DNA of 64,000 bases from JAPPHA01 sp964291635 (GCA_964291635.2 OZ219899.1:1-64000); one strand, 5' to 3'. Numbered from the stretch's first letter, positions 47,706 to 57,250 are shown. Numbers and translations are program-made. Notes: generated by a model from the letters alone, not told the origin.

Positions 47706-48464
47706 TCAACGGACTCGGATAACCGATGCCAACCTGCCGTAGTCCCGCCGACCTTGATGAACCGTGCGACGATATGAAAAGAAACGGTCCGCGTTGGCGT
47801 AAGTACAATGTCCCGTCCATGAAGCCCTGATAACGCCAGCGTCCCGCAGGCGTTTCATGCAAAAGCCGGGCAGATCGAAATGAAACCGGTCGGATTTGCC
47901 CTGTGCAAAGAACCGCCCGTTTTCGGGCGAGGCAGCCAGAAAGGCATCGCGGTAGTCCGGGCCGACCTCGTAAGCGCTCTGACTTATGCATGGGCCGACA
48001 GCAGCTGAAATCTGCGAACGTTCGGCCCCATTGGCGATCATCGCTTCCAACGTGGCCTCGATGACGCCGCCAAGTGCGCCTTTCCAGCCCGCATGGGCGG
48101 CTCCGACAACGCTGCAATCAGGACATGAGAACAGGATCGGCGCGCAGTCCGCGGTCAGAATGGCGAGTCCCAGTCCCGGTGCCTGGCTGACCATCCCGTC
48201 AGCCCGGATCGGGGTATCGGGCGGTTGCGAAATCTCGGCAACCCGGTTCGAGTGGCACTGGCTGAGCGAAACCAGGTTTTCCGCTTTGATCCCGAGAGCG
48301 GCGGCCACGCGTCCCCGGTTGGCCCGGACATCGTCGGGGGCGTCGCTGGATCCCGGACCGCAATTCAGGCTTTCATAGTCTCCGGTCGAGATCCCCCCCT
48401 TGCGGGTAAAGAACCCGTGCAGATCGGGATCGAGCAAATCCGAATTCACGATGTCGCTGGTCAT
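47706..48464 (-). CDS. pgeF: Purine nucleoside phosphorylase/peptidoglycan editing factor (YfiH/PgeF family)
   Basis: A 252-aa multicopper-oxidase-like (laccase domain) protein. Zinc-site motifs: 'SLSQCHSNRVAEIS', 'AILTADCAPILF', 'VVGAAHAGWKGALGGVIE' and 'AVGPCISQSAYEVG'. Members remove wrong amino acids from peptidoglycan precursors and/or phosphorolyse purine nucleosides. The ATG at 48464 ('MTSDIVNSDLL') lies 8 bases after the midA-like stop. Last gene of the lgt-midA-pgeF group. Confidence 0.93.
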   Translation of the reverse strand: MTSDIVNSDLLDPDLHGFFTRKGGISTGDYESLNCGPGSSDAPDDVRANRGRVAAALGIKAENLVSLSQCHSNRVAEISQPPDTPIRADGMVSQAPGLGLAILTADCAPILFSCPDCSVVGAAHAGWKGALGGVIEATLEAMIANGAERSQISAAVGPCISQSAYEVGPDYRDAFLAASPENGRFFAQGKSDRFHFDLPGFCMKRLRDAGVIRASWTGHCTYANADRFFSYRRTVHQGRRDYGRLASVIRVR

Positions 48465-48472
48465 GCCCTGGC

Positions 48473-49552
48473 TCAGCCGAATCCCGGCGCGAACATCGCG
48501 CCTTCCGGAACTATGCAAATTCCCTTGAATGTCGATCCCATTTCGATCGGGAGAGTCAAGCGCCGTTGAGCCGCGAGATGGACTTGCAGACCGGATCCGG
48601 ACAGGTTCTCTGCGAGGACTTGCATGCGTTTGGCGATCCCGAGGTTCCTGAGCAGTTCGCCCTGTTCGATCATTGCCGACACACGGGCATACGCGCCGGC
48701 AGCCCGTGAGACTGCGCGAAAATCGACGTGGGCCGTCAGGTCGGCGCTGCCCGGACAAGCCAACGGGGGACATTTCCTGTGCCGTCGTACTGCCTGCAGG
48801 GTGAATCCGTCCGTGCCCCAGCCTCCATAATCGATGATGATCGCAGTCCCTCCGAGGCGGCCGACGCGCTTTCCGATTGTCAGGGCGAGTTCCCGGGTTT
48901 CCGGTGAAACCTCGACAATCGAACCGACGCGAAGATCGTCCTGTTTGCCGAGAAAGTCGGTCAAGTCAGTCGTGGCGTCGCTCGCGCCATAGGCAAAGGT
49001 GAGCCGGCCGCGACATTCGGTGACCTGCTTTTCCCGCCAGCCGCCGGCGGATTTCCGGAAAACGTGAACGGGCAGGCAATCAAGGAATTCGTTCGCGATC
49101 AGGTATGTCGGCAATTCAGGCATGTCGTCGATGCGGTCGATCCACTCGGGCTCGTATGCTCCAAGCAGGTCCGCCTGTCTTTGCCGGAAATCCTCGTTGC
49201 TTTCGACGAGGTAAATGTTCTTGCGAAAGGCAACGTGAAATCCTTCGACCAACCTGGTGGCGCGAAGCATGTCGGCGAGCAAGCTTCCCAAACCTGGACC
49301 CAGTTCCACAAGTCCAATCGGGCTAGGTCGGCCATCTGCGGCCCAGGATTGAGCAAGCGACAACCCCAAGAGTTCACCGAAGGCCTGGCTGACTTCCGGG
49401 CTGGTAATGAAATCGCCGTTCTTTCCGATGCGCATTCCGGACCGGTAGTACCCGAACACGGGGTCCTGGAGTGCCGCCCGCATGTATTCAGCAACGCTCA
49501 GGGGGCCGTGAATCCGGATCCTCTCGACCAGCCGGCGCCTGAACTCATGCAT
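48473..49552 (-). CDS. MidA/NDUFAF7-type SAM-dependent methyltransferase
   Basis: A 359-aa class I methyltransferase of the DUF185 group, whose mitochondrial relative NDUFAF7 methylates an arginine in complex I. 'GDFITSPEVSQAFGELLGL' and 'GLVELGPGLGSLLADML' (SAM loop) are diagnostic, with 'YLIANEFLDCLPVHVF'. The ATG overlaps the lgt 3' end by 8 bases. Bacterial substrate not established. Confidence 0.92.
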   Translation of the reverse strand: MHEFRRRLVERIRIHGPLSVAEYMRAALQDPVFGYYRSGMRIGKNGDFITSPEVSQAFGELLGLSLAQSWAADGRPSPIGLVELGPGLGSLLADMLRATRLVEGFHVAFRKNIYLVESNEDFRQRQADLLGAYEPEWIDRIDDMPELPTYLIANEFLDCLPVHVFRKSAGGWREKQVTECRGRLTFAYGASDATTDLTDFLGKQDDLRVGSIVEVSPETRELALTIGKRVGRLGGTAIIIDYGGWGTDGFTLQAVRRHRKCPPLACPGSADLTAHVDFRAVSRAAGAYARVSAMIEQGELLRNLGIAKRMQVLAENLSGSGLQVHLAAQRRLTLPIEMGSTFKGICIVPEGAMFAPGFG

Positions 49553-50456
49553 TTCGCGATGCCCGCCTGGCCAGCACGATGATGGCCAGCCCGGCCACGA
49601 TCATCGGAAGGGAGAGGGTTTGCCCCATGGTCACCCCGGGGGCGTCGGAACCAGTTCCGAACCGGAGAACGTAGCCGAACGGATTCCCGGGTGTCATGAA
49701 CTGGATGTCGGACTCCCGGAAGAACTCGACGAAAAACCGTGCCACGCCGTAGCCAACGAGAAACATGCCGGTCAATTGCCCCGGCCGCTTGAGCCAGGAG
49801 AATCTTAGCGCGAGAACCGCGAGAACCGCGAAGAGAATTGCGCCTTCAAGGAGGGCTTCATAGAGCTGTGACGGATGGCGGCTGCAGACATCATGGGTCC
49901 ACCACGGCGGGCACTCCGACGCCTGGCGTCCGGGAAAGATGACTGCCCATGGAACATCGGTCGGCCGGCCCCAAAGTTCCGCATTGACGAAATTGGCGAT
50001 CCTGCCGAGACCAAGACCGGGTGGGACGGAACATGCGACGATGTCGGCGATTCCCGGAACCGAAAGCCGGTGACGCCAGCAGAACAGGAGGCCGGCGATC
50101 CCAACGCCGATGGCGCCACCATGAAATGACATTCCGCCTTCCCAGATCTGAACGACCTGCATGGGATTCATGAGGTAATGGGCCGGATTGTAGAACAGGA
50201 CAAATCCCAGTCTGCCGCCGAGAATGGTCCCCAGAATCAACCAGGTCATCAACTTTTCGACGTCGGATGACAGGAGTGGCGGTTGACCGGCACGCCAGAT
50301 GCGCGAATTCCTGACGAGATAAATGGCCCAGAGCCACGCCAGTACGAAGCCGACGACATAAGCCAGCGCGTACCACCTGATCGCCAGCGTCAATCCGAAC
50401 AGTTCGAACGACACGATGGTAGGATCGATTTCGGGGAAGTGGATGACTAATGGCAT
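49545..50456 (-). CDS. lgt: Prolipoprotein diacylglyceryl transferase
   Basis: Polytopic inner-membrane enzyme transferring diacylglycerol to the lipobox Cys of prolipoproteins; 303 aa. The Lgt signature reads 'LGRIANFVNAELWGRPT' (usual form G-R-x-x-N-F-x-N-x-E), with 'MSFHGGAIGVGIAGLLF' and 'RHPSQLYEALLEG'. First gene of lgt-midA-pgeF. In related genomes the divergent neighbour is ubiK; here ubiK is 11.7 kb away at 62117. Confidence 0.96.
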   Translation of the reverse strand: MPLVIHFPEIDPTIVSFELFGLTLAIRWYALAYVVGFVLAWLWAIYLVRNSRIWRAGQPPLLSSDVEKLMTWLILGTILGGRLGFVLFYNPAHYLMNPMQVVQIWEGGMSFHGGAIGVGIAGLLFCWRHRLSVPGIADIVACSVPPGLGLGRIANFVNAELWGRPTDVPWAVIFPGRQASECPPWWTHDVCSRHPSQLYEALLEGAILFAVLAVLALRFSWLKRPGQLTGMFLVGYGVARFFVEFFRESDIQFMTPGNPFGYVLRFGTGSDAPGVTMGQTLSLPMIVAGLAIIVLARRASRNA

Positions 50457-50724
50457 GGGGCACCGAATTCCGTAGTGCTATGTCAAGCGACTTGGAACCC
50501 ATGTCAACAACGACCGCGGTGTTCGAGGGCAAGAGAGCAAGACATGGACGCTTGTGCTGCTGCCCTGTTCGCGGTACTGGTCGAGACCACGCCCGCCGCA
50601 CTCGTCCGAATTACAGAGTTCTTGACGGCAAAATCGGTCGGCTCTGGCGAAGCCAACACGCAGGCCTGAATTGAGGAACCAAGCGGGATCTCGGCTCAGG
50701 TGCTAAGCTTGTCGGCCTTCGAGG

Positions 50725-52521
50725 GTGAAAGGATCGCCTTTTCCGCATGCAAGGCCTGCAGCGAACACTTCGAAAGCGAGAGAGTTCGTGAATTCTCCTC
50801 GGGAGGAGAAGGGTATCGAGCCGATCGGCGAAGTATCGGTCACCCGAAACGTGTCTTGCAGAACGCGAGACGGAACCGTGCTTCGGGCCGACGTATACCG
50901 GCCGAGCGAAGGGGGTTCGTATCCGGTACTCCTCTGCCGCACCTGCTACGACAAGTCCCATGCACGCTATCGCTACATGGCTTCGGAGCTGGCGCGCCGG
51001 GGCTACATCGCTGTCGTTCAGGACATTCGCGGCCGGCATTCCTCGGAAGGGGAATGGGCCTGGCATCTTAGCCGCGAGGGGCCCGAGGTCGAACAGCGGG
51101 ATGGATATGACGCCTGCGAATGGGCAGCCCGGATCGACGGCTCGGACGGCCAGGTGGGCACCTTTGGAAACTCCTATCCCTCCTGGTGCATCTGGCAGAT
51201 GGCTGCGGCACAGCCTCCGTCGCTGAAGGCCATCTTCACTTCCGGCTTTCCGGTCACGACGCTGGAGAGTACGTTTGGCGTGTTCGAGACCGGGATTCGC
51301 CTTCGCTGGCACCATCAGATGGCGGTGTCCTCGCGTCGACGCTCCGGCGACAACCAGTACCCGGCGACCGAAATCGAAGCACTCCACAATTGGGATGCCC
51401 TGCTCCGCGGCAAGCACGTGTGGCAGCTTCCCCTCTCGGACATTCCGGATCACTTGTTCGGTCCGGACGCTGAACGATTGCGCCAGTATTGGCGCGACAT
51501 CGCCGTCGAGTTTTACAAATTGCACATGTTGCACCCGCGTGTCGGCGTACCGACATGCACGCTTACCGGCTGGTGGGACCGGATCAACGGCGCCGCCGGA
51601 CATTTCACCGGCATGGAGAAAAACGGTCCCAAGGAGCTGCGGGGCCGCCATCGGCTGATCATCGGGCCCTGGACCCACGATGTTGAGAGTTCTCCCATGC
51701 CACCGGTGCAACGCTGCTACGGCCCGAAGGCGTCGCTCAATCTGCCCGAAGTGATCGCACGCTGGTACGACTATGAACTCAAGGGCCAGGAGAATGGCCT
51801 TGCCGACGAGCCTCCGGTTCGCGCGTTCATGCTGAACGAGAACGAATGGCGGTTCATGCGAAGTTGGCCCCCGCCCAGTGCGAAATCCGCCAAGTACTTT
51901 TTTGCCGGCAGCGGATCTGCCAACACGAACTCCGGCGCTGGGGAACTATCGAAGACGAGGCCCACAGCCCGGTTCGCCGACTTCTATATCTATGATCCGT
52001 CGGACCCCGTACCAAGCCTTGTCGGAACGACTGGACAGGCGGACGCCTGCGATCAATCTCCCCTACGTGACCGTGCCGATATCCTCGTGTATCGGACTGC
52101 GCCACTGGAAGAGGACCTTCCCGTGCTCGGGCCCGTGCACTGTGTACTGACCGTTTCGTCAAGTTGTCCGGATACGGACTTCTTTGCCCGGCTCATCGAG
52201 GTCGGCAAGGATGGGCTTGCAATCAACCTGGCGCAAGGCATGAAGCGCATGCGCTACCGTGACGGCTATGCGCGCGAGGCACCGCTGGAGCCCGGAAAAC
52301 CGACCCGGATCGAGATACCGGTAATGATCGCTGGCATCGTTTTCCGAGCCGGTTCGCGAATCCGCCTGGATGTCACGAGTTCCGACTTCCCGGCCTTTGA
52401 CCGAAATCACAACACCGGCCGGCCGTTCGAATCCGACGCGGAAATCCGGGTCGCCCGCCAGTCGGTTCACCGAGGGGGCAACGACGCTTCGCACCTCATT
52501 CTTCCGGTTCTCGCCCAGTGA
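50725..52521 (+). CDS. CocE/NonD family alpha/beta hydrolase
   Basis: A 598-aa serine hydrolase of the cocaine-esterase/glutaryl-7-ACA-acylase/X-Pro-dipeptidyl-peptidase group. The nucleophile Ser (51172) is in 'GTFGNSYPSW', the oxyanion-type region is 'VVQDIRGRHSSEGEW', the His is in 'LIIGPWTHD', and a PepX C-terminal jelly roll ends with 'RIRLDVTSSDFPAFDRN'. No signal peptide, so it is cytoplasmic. The start is uncertain: GTG at 50725, or GTG near 50788. Its TGA overlaps the GTG of the importer ATPase, so hydrolase and importer are coupled. Likely hydrolyses the imported amide or ester. Confidence 0.9.
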   Translation: MKGSPFPHARPAANTSKAREFVNSPREEKGIEPIGEVSVTRNVSCRTRDGTVLRADVYRPSEGGSYPVLLCRTCYDKSHARYRYMASELARRGYIAVVQDIRGRHSSEGEWAWHLSREGPEVEQRDGYDACEWAARIDGSDGQVGTFGNSYPSWCIWQMAAAQPPSLKAIFTSGFPVTTLESTFGVFETGIRLRWHHQMAVSSRRRSGDNQYPATEIEALHNWDALLRGKHVWQLPLSDIPDHLFGPDAERLRQYWRDIAVEFYKLHMLHPRVGVPTCTLTGWWDRINGAAGHFTGMEKNGPKELRGRHRLIIGPWTHDVESSPMPPVQRCYGPKASLNLPEVIARWYDYELKGQENGLADEPPVRAFMLNENEWRFMRSWPPPSAKSAKYFFAGSGSANTNSGAGELSKTRPTARFADFYIYDPSDPVPSLVGTTGQADACDQSPLRDRADILVYRTAPLEEDLPVLGPVHCVLTVSSSCPDTDFFARLIEVGKDGLAINLAQGMKRMRYRDGYAREAPLEPGKPTRIEIPVMIAGIVFRAGSRIRLDVTSSDFPAFDRNHNTGRPFESDAEIRVARQSVHRGGNDASHLILPVLAQ

Positions 52522-54215
52522 CGGCCGGCGCGGAATCCACGATTTCCCCGGCTTCGCCCGTCGCCGCGTCGTCCCTCCTCAGCGTGCGCGACCTGTCGGT
52601 CTCGTTCCACGGAGACAGTGTCGTCGAGGCACTGAAGCAGGTTTCCTTCGACATTGCCCCCGGAGAGACAGTCGGGCTGGTCGGTGAGTCCGGATCGGGC
52701 AAATCGGTTACAGCGATGGCCATCCTTCAACTCCTGCCCGAGACAACCGCGCGTTCCCGCTCCGGCAGCATCCGCTTCCGGGGCACCGAACTCATGAACT
52801 CCGGACACGAAACGCTTCGACCCATTCGCGGCAATCGCATCTCCATGGTTTTCCAGGAGCCCATGTCATCACTCAATCCGCTCTTGACCGTGGACGACCA
52901 GATTGCCGAAGTTCTCATCTTCCATCGGGGAATGGACGGGCAAACCGCCAGGAAGCGCGCGCTCGAATTGCTGACACTGGTCCGGATCGCGGAACCCGAG
53001 CGCCGGCTCAACTGCTACCCGCACGAATTGTCGGGCGGCCAGGCGCAACGGGTGATGATCGCCATCGCGCTCGCGAACGAACCCGACCTCCTGATTGCCG
53101 ATGAGCCAACCACGGCCCTTGACGTCACAACGCAGGCGAGCGTGCTCGATCTCATGACCGACCTTCAGCAGCGCTTTGGCATGGCGCTTCTCCTGATCTC
53201 CCACGATCTCGAAATCGTGCGCAAGATGGCGCGCCGCGTTTGCGTCATGAACAAAGGGGAGATCGTGGAGCAAGGCAAGGTGCGCAACGTCTTTCGTGAC
53301 CCGCAGCATTCCTACACCCGCATGCTCCTGTCCGCCCAGCCGAGCGGCCAGCCGCCCGCGGTGGCGCCGGATGCCGAATCGGTCGTGTCTTCGCGGAACG
53401 TCAGGGTGCGGTTCCCTATCCGGAGCGGCGTTCTCCGGCGCGTAACCGGGAGTTTTACCGCGGTGAATGGCGTCGACATCGAATTGCGGCGCGGTCAGAC
53501 CGTCGCCATCGTCGGCGAGAGCGGTTCCGGCAAGACTACGCTCGGCCGCGCGCTGCTTCGGCTGGTGGACGCCGATGGTACCATCTACTTTCGCGGCCAA
53601 GAGATTTCACGCCGGCCGCTCGAGGAGATTCGGCCCCTGCGAAAAAGAATGCAGATCGTGTTCCAGGATCCTTTCGGGTCGCTCAATCCGCGCCATCGCA
53701 TCGAGACCATCGTTGGAGAGGGATTGCGAATTCAGAACATCGGCGGCAGCAAGGATGCTCGCGTTCAGATGATTTGCGATGCGCTAAGCGAAGTCGGGCT
53801 CGACCCGGAGGCGAGGCGACGTTTTCCGCACGAATTCTCCGGCGGCCAGCGGCAGCGCATCGCAATCGCCCGGGCCCTGGTGCTGAAACCGGAATTGCTC
53901 GTGCTCGACGAGCCGACATCATCGCTGGACCGCTCGGTTCAATCGCAGATCATCGATCTCTTGCGCAGTCTGCAGGAACGCCACGACCTCGCCTACCTCT
54001 TCATCAGCCATGACCTCCGGGTAGTCCAGGCCTTGGCGGACACGATCATTGTCCTCCGGGAAGGCGTTGTTGTGGAGTCTGGACCAGCCACGAGAATCCT
54101 TTCGGAACCGGAACACTCCTACACACGGGCCCTCGTGACCGCCGCGCTCGAACTCAAGTCCATTGACATCTACAATTCGGAAAATGAACGTAAACTAAGG
54201 GAGTTATATACCTGA
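52518..54215 (+). CDS. Fused DppD-DppF peptide ABC transporter ATPase
   Basis: A 565-aa protein with two complete nucleotide-binding domains. First: 'GESGSGKSVTAMAIL', 'LSGGQAQRVMIAIAL', 'LLIADEPTTALD'. Second: 'GESGSGKTTLGRALL', 'FSGGQRQRIAIARAL', 'LLVLDEPTSSLD'. This two-in-one form occurs in YejF and GsiA. The start GTG overlaps the hydrolase stop. The last six codons ('RELYT' and stop) lie inside the left inverted repeat of the TnpB element, so the C-terminus was probably altered by the insertion, which also separates the gene from the rest of the operon. Confidence 0.93.
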   Translation: MTAGAESTISPASPVAASSLLSVRDLSVSFHGDSVVEALKQVSFDIAPGETVGLVGESGSGKSVTAMAILQLLPETTARSRSGSIRFRGTELMNSGHETLRPIRGNRISMVFQEPMSSLNPLLTVDDQIAEVLIFHRGMDGQTARKRALELLTLVRIAEPERRLNCYPHELSGGQAQRVMIAIALANEPDLLIADEPTTALDVTTQASVLDLMTDLQQRFGMALLLISHDLEIVRKMARRVCVMNKGEIVEQGKVRNVFRDPQHSYTRMLLSAQPSGQPPAVAPDAESVVSSRNVRVRFPIRSGVLRRVTGSFTAVNGVDIELRRGQTVAIVGESGSGKTTLGRALLRLVDADGTIYFRGQEISRRPLEEIRPLRKRMQIVFQDPFGSLNPRHRIETIVGEGLRIQNIGGSKDARVQMICDALSEVGLDPEARRRFPHEFSGGQRQRIAIARALVLKPELLVLDEPTSSLDRSVQSQIIDLLRSLQERHDLAYLFISHDLRVVQALADTIIVLREGVVVESGPATRILSEPEHSYTRALVTAALELKSIDIYNSENERKLRELYT

Positions 54216-54271
54216 CTATGCATCAAGCAACCAAGGTATCGTTTTCACGGGGTCACTCGGGTCGCCAACGC
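54198..54271 (+). repeat. Left inverted repeat of TnpB element
   Basis: Matches the reverse complement of 55606-55678 at roughly 80-85 percent by eye, including a perfect GACTATGCATCAAGC block. Confidence 0.85.
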
Positions 54272-54395
54272 AAGACTGTAGCATCGGCATTTTTCCATAA
54301 TCCCTTGACAATTCAGGCAGATAATGTCGTGATCGCGTGACGGGAAGCCAGCCTTTCCCGTCGCCAGACGAACCTTGTGCCGAAGGCCCGACCGC

Positions 54396-55653
54396 GTGAG
54401 CGAGACCTCCACATACCGCAACATCATCTACCGGCTTCTGCCAGGCTCCAGGGCGAACGCACGGCGCCTGGCCGGACAGGCGGGCGCCTGCCGCTTCGTC
54501 TGGAACACGATACTGGGGCAGCACAATGCTCCTCCCATGAGGAGGCGAAGGCCAACGGGGAGAAACCTCCGTCGCGTGAGGAGGCGAAGGCCAACGGGGA
54601 GAAACCTCCGTCGGTTTCGTTCTTCTCGCTCGGCAAGGAGTTCACCAGTGCTCCGCAACGAAATCCCGTGGCTTTGCGCGTACTCCTTCAGCATCACCCG
54701 GTACGTGCTCAAGTACCAGGCCGATGCGTGGAAGGCGTTCTTCAGGGGCGAGGCAGGACATCCACGCTTCAAGTCCCGCCACGGGTCGACGCCGTCCTTC
54801 ACCATTCCCGAAGCCGTCACCATCAGGGACGACATGATCAATGTCCCGAGGGTTGGTCCCATGCGCATCCGGCGGAAGCGGGAACCCGTATCCCGAGGGC
54901 AAGCCGGTGAAAGCCGTGATCAGGAAGATCGCCGGCAAGTGGTATGTCACCGTCTGCTACGAGGTCGAGGCGGAGGAGCATCCCGACACCGGGGTCTCCG
55001 CGGGCGTGGACATGAACGTCCGCCAGGTGGCGGTGGTGGACACGACCGGAGAGGCGGAGATCATCCCCGCGCCCGACACGGGCCGGCTTGATGCGAAGAT
55101 CGGGCGCAACCAGCGCCGGCTTGCCCGCCAGCGCAAGGGGTCACGGCGGCGCATGAGAACCAGGCTCAGGCTGCGGAGGCTCCAGCGGAAGCGGGCCAAC
55201 AGGCGCAGGAACTGGCAGCACCAGGTCAGCCGCCGGATCGCGAACCGGGCGGGCACGGTGATTGTCGAGAAACTCAACACCCGGGGCATGACCAAATCGG
55301 CAAGGGGCGCGTTCGAGAACCCCGGCACAAACGTGAAGGCCAAGTCCGGTCTCAACCGGGAGATCCTGAGCACCGGCTGGCATGGCATGAAGGAGAAGCT
55401 CGCCTACAAGTGCGCTGTGGTGGAGATCGATCCTGCCTTTACTTCACAGACCTGCAATGCGTGAGGAAGGGTGGACAAGGCCTCCCGCCCGTCGCAGGCT
55501 GAATTCACGTGCGTGGCCTGCGGCCACGCGGATCATGCGGACCTGAACGCGGCCCGCAACATCATGGCGTCAGGGATTGGCGCTTCTGCACGGCGAGGGG
55601 CGTTGGCGTTGGCAACCCCTGTGACCCGTGAAATTGATACCATGGCTGCTTGA
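54396..55653 (+). pseudogene. IS605/IS1341-type TnpB, four lesions
   Basis: Compact RuvC nuclease gene, the ancestor type of Cas12, now broken. Read across frames: 'GACRFVWNTILGQHN' (N-terminus, GTG at 54396), 'EEAKANGEKPPSVSFFSLG', 'NEIPWLCAYSFSITRYVLKY', 'GKWYVTVCYEVEAEEH', 'SAGVDMNVRQVAVV' (RuvC Asp 55009), 'GTVIVEKLNTRGM' (Glu 55267), 'SQTCNA' then TGA at 55462, and beyond it 'FTCVACGHADHADLNAARN' (Asp 55540). Lesions: frameshifts near 54530, 54648 and 54875, and a Cys codon changed to TGA in the zinc ribbon. All three catalytic acids are still encoded, so decay may be recent. Confidence 0.88.
54538..54615 (+). repeat. 39-bp tandem duplication inside tnpB
   Basis: Two adjacent copies with period 39 bases (13 codons), encoding 'EEAKANGEKPPS' twice. 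The duplication keeps frame, so it is not itself a frameshift. Confidence 0.9.
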
Positions 55654-55678
55654 TGCATAGTCGGGTATATAATTCCCT
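55606..55678 (-). repeat. Right inverted repeat of TnpB element
   Basis: Inverted partner of 54198-54271. Its inner part encodes the last residues of TnpB ('ATPVTREIDTMAA'). Confidence 0.85.
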
Positions 55679-55738
55679 AAACCTAGGCCGCCATCCTCCG
55701 CCGGATGGGATGCCTGACAAAAATAGGAGGAAACGAAA

Positions 55739-57250
55739 ATGCTCTTGCAACAGTTGAAGGCCGGCGGCAATCGGGCCGCGGGCGCCGGATTGCTGGCTCT
55801 CCTGCTCTCCACTGGAGCCACAACGGCCCAAACCGTAACCCTTGCACAGGGCGTGGACCCCGAGTCCCTCGACCCGGCCACCGATACGCTCATCACCAGT
55901 GTCAGTGTCATGATGAATATCTATGACTCGCTGGTTTGGCGCGATGGCGACGGCAATCTCATCCCGGGGCTGGCCGAATCATGGGAATTCCCGTCGGAGA
56001 CGCAGATGGTGCTGCAACTGCGGGAGGGAGTGACCTTTCACAATGGCGAGCCATTCGACGCCGATGACGTTGTGTTCTCGTATAATCGTCTCTTCGACAA
56101 GGAAAACCCGAGTCCCCTGCTCCGTTCCCTGCAGGGCTTCGTGGATTCCGTGGACAAGATTGACGATTTCACCATCCGTGTGAACATGCCGGCGCCCCGC
56201 GCGACCGTCGTGCCAACACTGATCCGCGTTCCGATCCTGCCCTCCGAAACCTTCGCGGAAATCGGCGCGCAGGCGTTCGGCGTCAACCCGGTCGGCACGG
56301 GCCCGTTCAAGTTTGTGCGTTGGGATGCCAATCAGCAGATCGTGCTGGCGCGCAACGACGACTACTGGCGCGGGCGTCCTGACGTCGGCGAGTTCATCGT
56401 CCGGATCATTCCCGAGGATTTCGCGCGCTTCGCCTCACTGAAGAACGGAGAGGTCGACATCATCACCAATCTGACCAGCGAACGCGTGCAGGAAATCGAG
56501 GGCGACCCGAATTTGAAGTGGGGCGGCGTACATTCCGCGCGAAACATGTTTGTCGGAATGCAGACAAAGGAACCCCCCTTCGATGACCTCCGTGTCCGGC
56601 AGGCGATGAACTATGCCGTGGACGTGGACGCTTTGATCGAGGTCCTGATGGGCGGACACGCGTTCTCGAACGCAAGCGTGTGTACGCAGACCCTGTTCGG
56701 TGCCGTGGAGGTAGAGCCTTTCGGGTACGATCCGGAGAAGGCCAGAATGCTGCTGGCTGAGGCAGGCTATCCGGACGGCTTCGAAACGACCATGATCGGT
56801 CCTGTCGGACGTTACACCAAGGACAAGGAGATGCAGGAGGCAATCGCCGGCATGCTTTCGGAGGTTGGTGTCACGGTCACGCACGTCCAGCCGGAGTGGG
56901 CCCAGTTCATTCAGCAGTGGCTCGCCGAGGAATATCCGATGTACTACATCGGGACCGGCAACCAGGTGTTGGACTGCGACCAGCATCTCGGCTACCGAAT
57001 CGATGGCGCCCGCTACAACCGCTACTACAACTCGGCAGAAATCGATGCTCTCATCGTGCAGGAGATTTCCGAGTTCGATGTGGAGAAGCGGAAGGCAATT
57101 CTTGCCGATATCCAGCACAGGCTGCGGGATGACACGCCCTGGATCTTCCTGTTCGATCTGGAGGATCTCTATGGCATGACCGCTCGCGTCGACTGGTCGC
57201 CGCGCTCGGATGAAATGGTCTGGGCGTTTGACGTCTCGGTAAGCGACTAA
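55739..57250 (+). CDS. Peptide-type ABC transporter substrate-binding protein
   Basis: Periplasmic SBP_bac_5 protein, 503 aa. The signal peptide 'GLLALLLSTGATTAQA'-like segment ends near residue 31. Motifs: 'GLAESWEFPSETQMVLQLREG', 'TFHNGEPFDADDVVFSYNRL' and 'GTGPFKFVRWDANQQIVLARN'. AGGAGG precedes the ATG. Same operon as the ATPase fusion upstream, but now separated by the TnpB element; RuvC-element transcription or read-through must drive it unless a new promoter exists in the right repeat. Ligand unknown. Confidence 0.93.
   Translation: MLLQQLKAGGNRAAGAGLLALLLSTGATTAQTVTLAQGVDPESLDPATDTLITSVSVMMNIYDSLVWRDGDGNLIPGLAESWEFPSETQMVLQLREGVTFHNGEPFDADDVVFSYNRLFDKENPSPLLRSLQGFVDSVDKIDDFTIRVNMPAPRATVVPTLIRVPILPSETFAEIGAQAFGVNPVGTGPFKFVRWDANQQIVLARNDDYWRGRPDVGEFIVRIIPEDFARFASLKNGEVDIITNLTSERVQEIEGDPNLKWGGVHSARNMFVGMQTKEPPFDDLRVRQAMNYAVDVDALIEVLMGGHAFSNASVCTQTLFGAVEVEPFGYDPEKARMLLAEAGYPDGFETTMIGPVGRYTKDKEMQEAIAGMLSEVGVTVTHVQPEWAQFIQQWLAEEYPMYYIGTGNQVLDCDQHLGYRIDGARYNRYYNSAEIDALIVQEISEFDVEKRKAILADIQHRLRDDTPWIFLFDLEDLYGMTARVDWSPRSDEMVWAFDVSVSD

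Larger units (their letters stand above)
54198..55678 (+). mobile_element. Decayed TnpB element bounded by long inverted repeats
   Basis: About 1.48 kb inserted in a transporter operon. It contains one broken IS605/IS1341-type tnpB and no tnpA. Both ends carry an imperfect inverted repeat of about 74 bp, unusual for this class. The right repeat overlaps the tnpB 3' end. Confidence 0.78.

Noticed and set aside
50611..51711. 366-aa open frame on the minus strand
   Set aside because: Antisense to the CocE/NonD hydrolase; composition is that of a shadow frame.
54216..54524. Minus-strand 102-aa frame at the left of the TnpB element
   Set aside because: Runs across the inverted repeat; its similarity to the TnpB C-terminus comes from the repeat, not from a separate gene.
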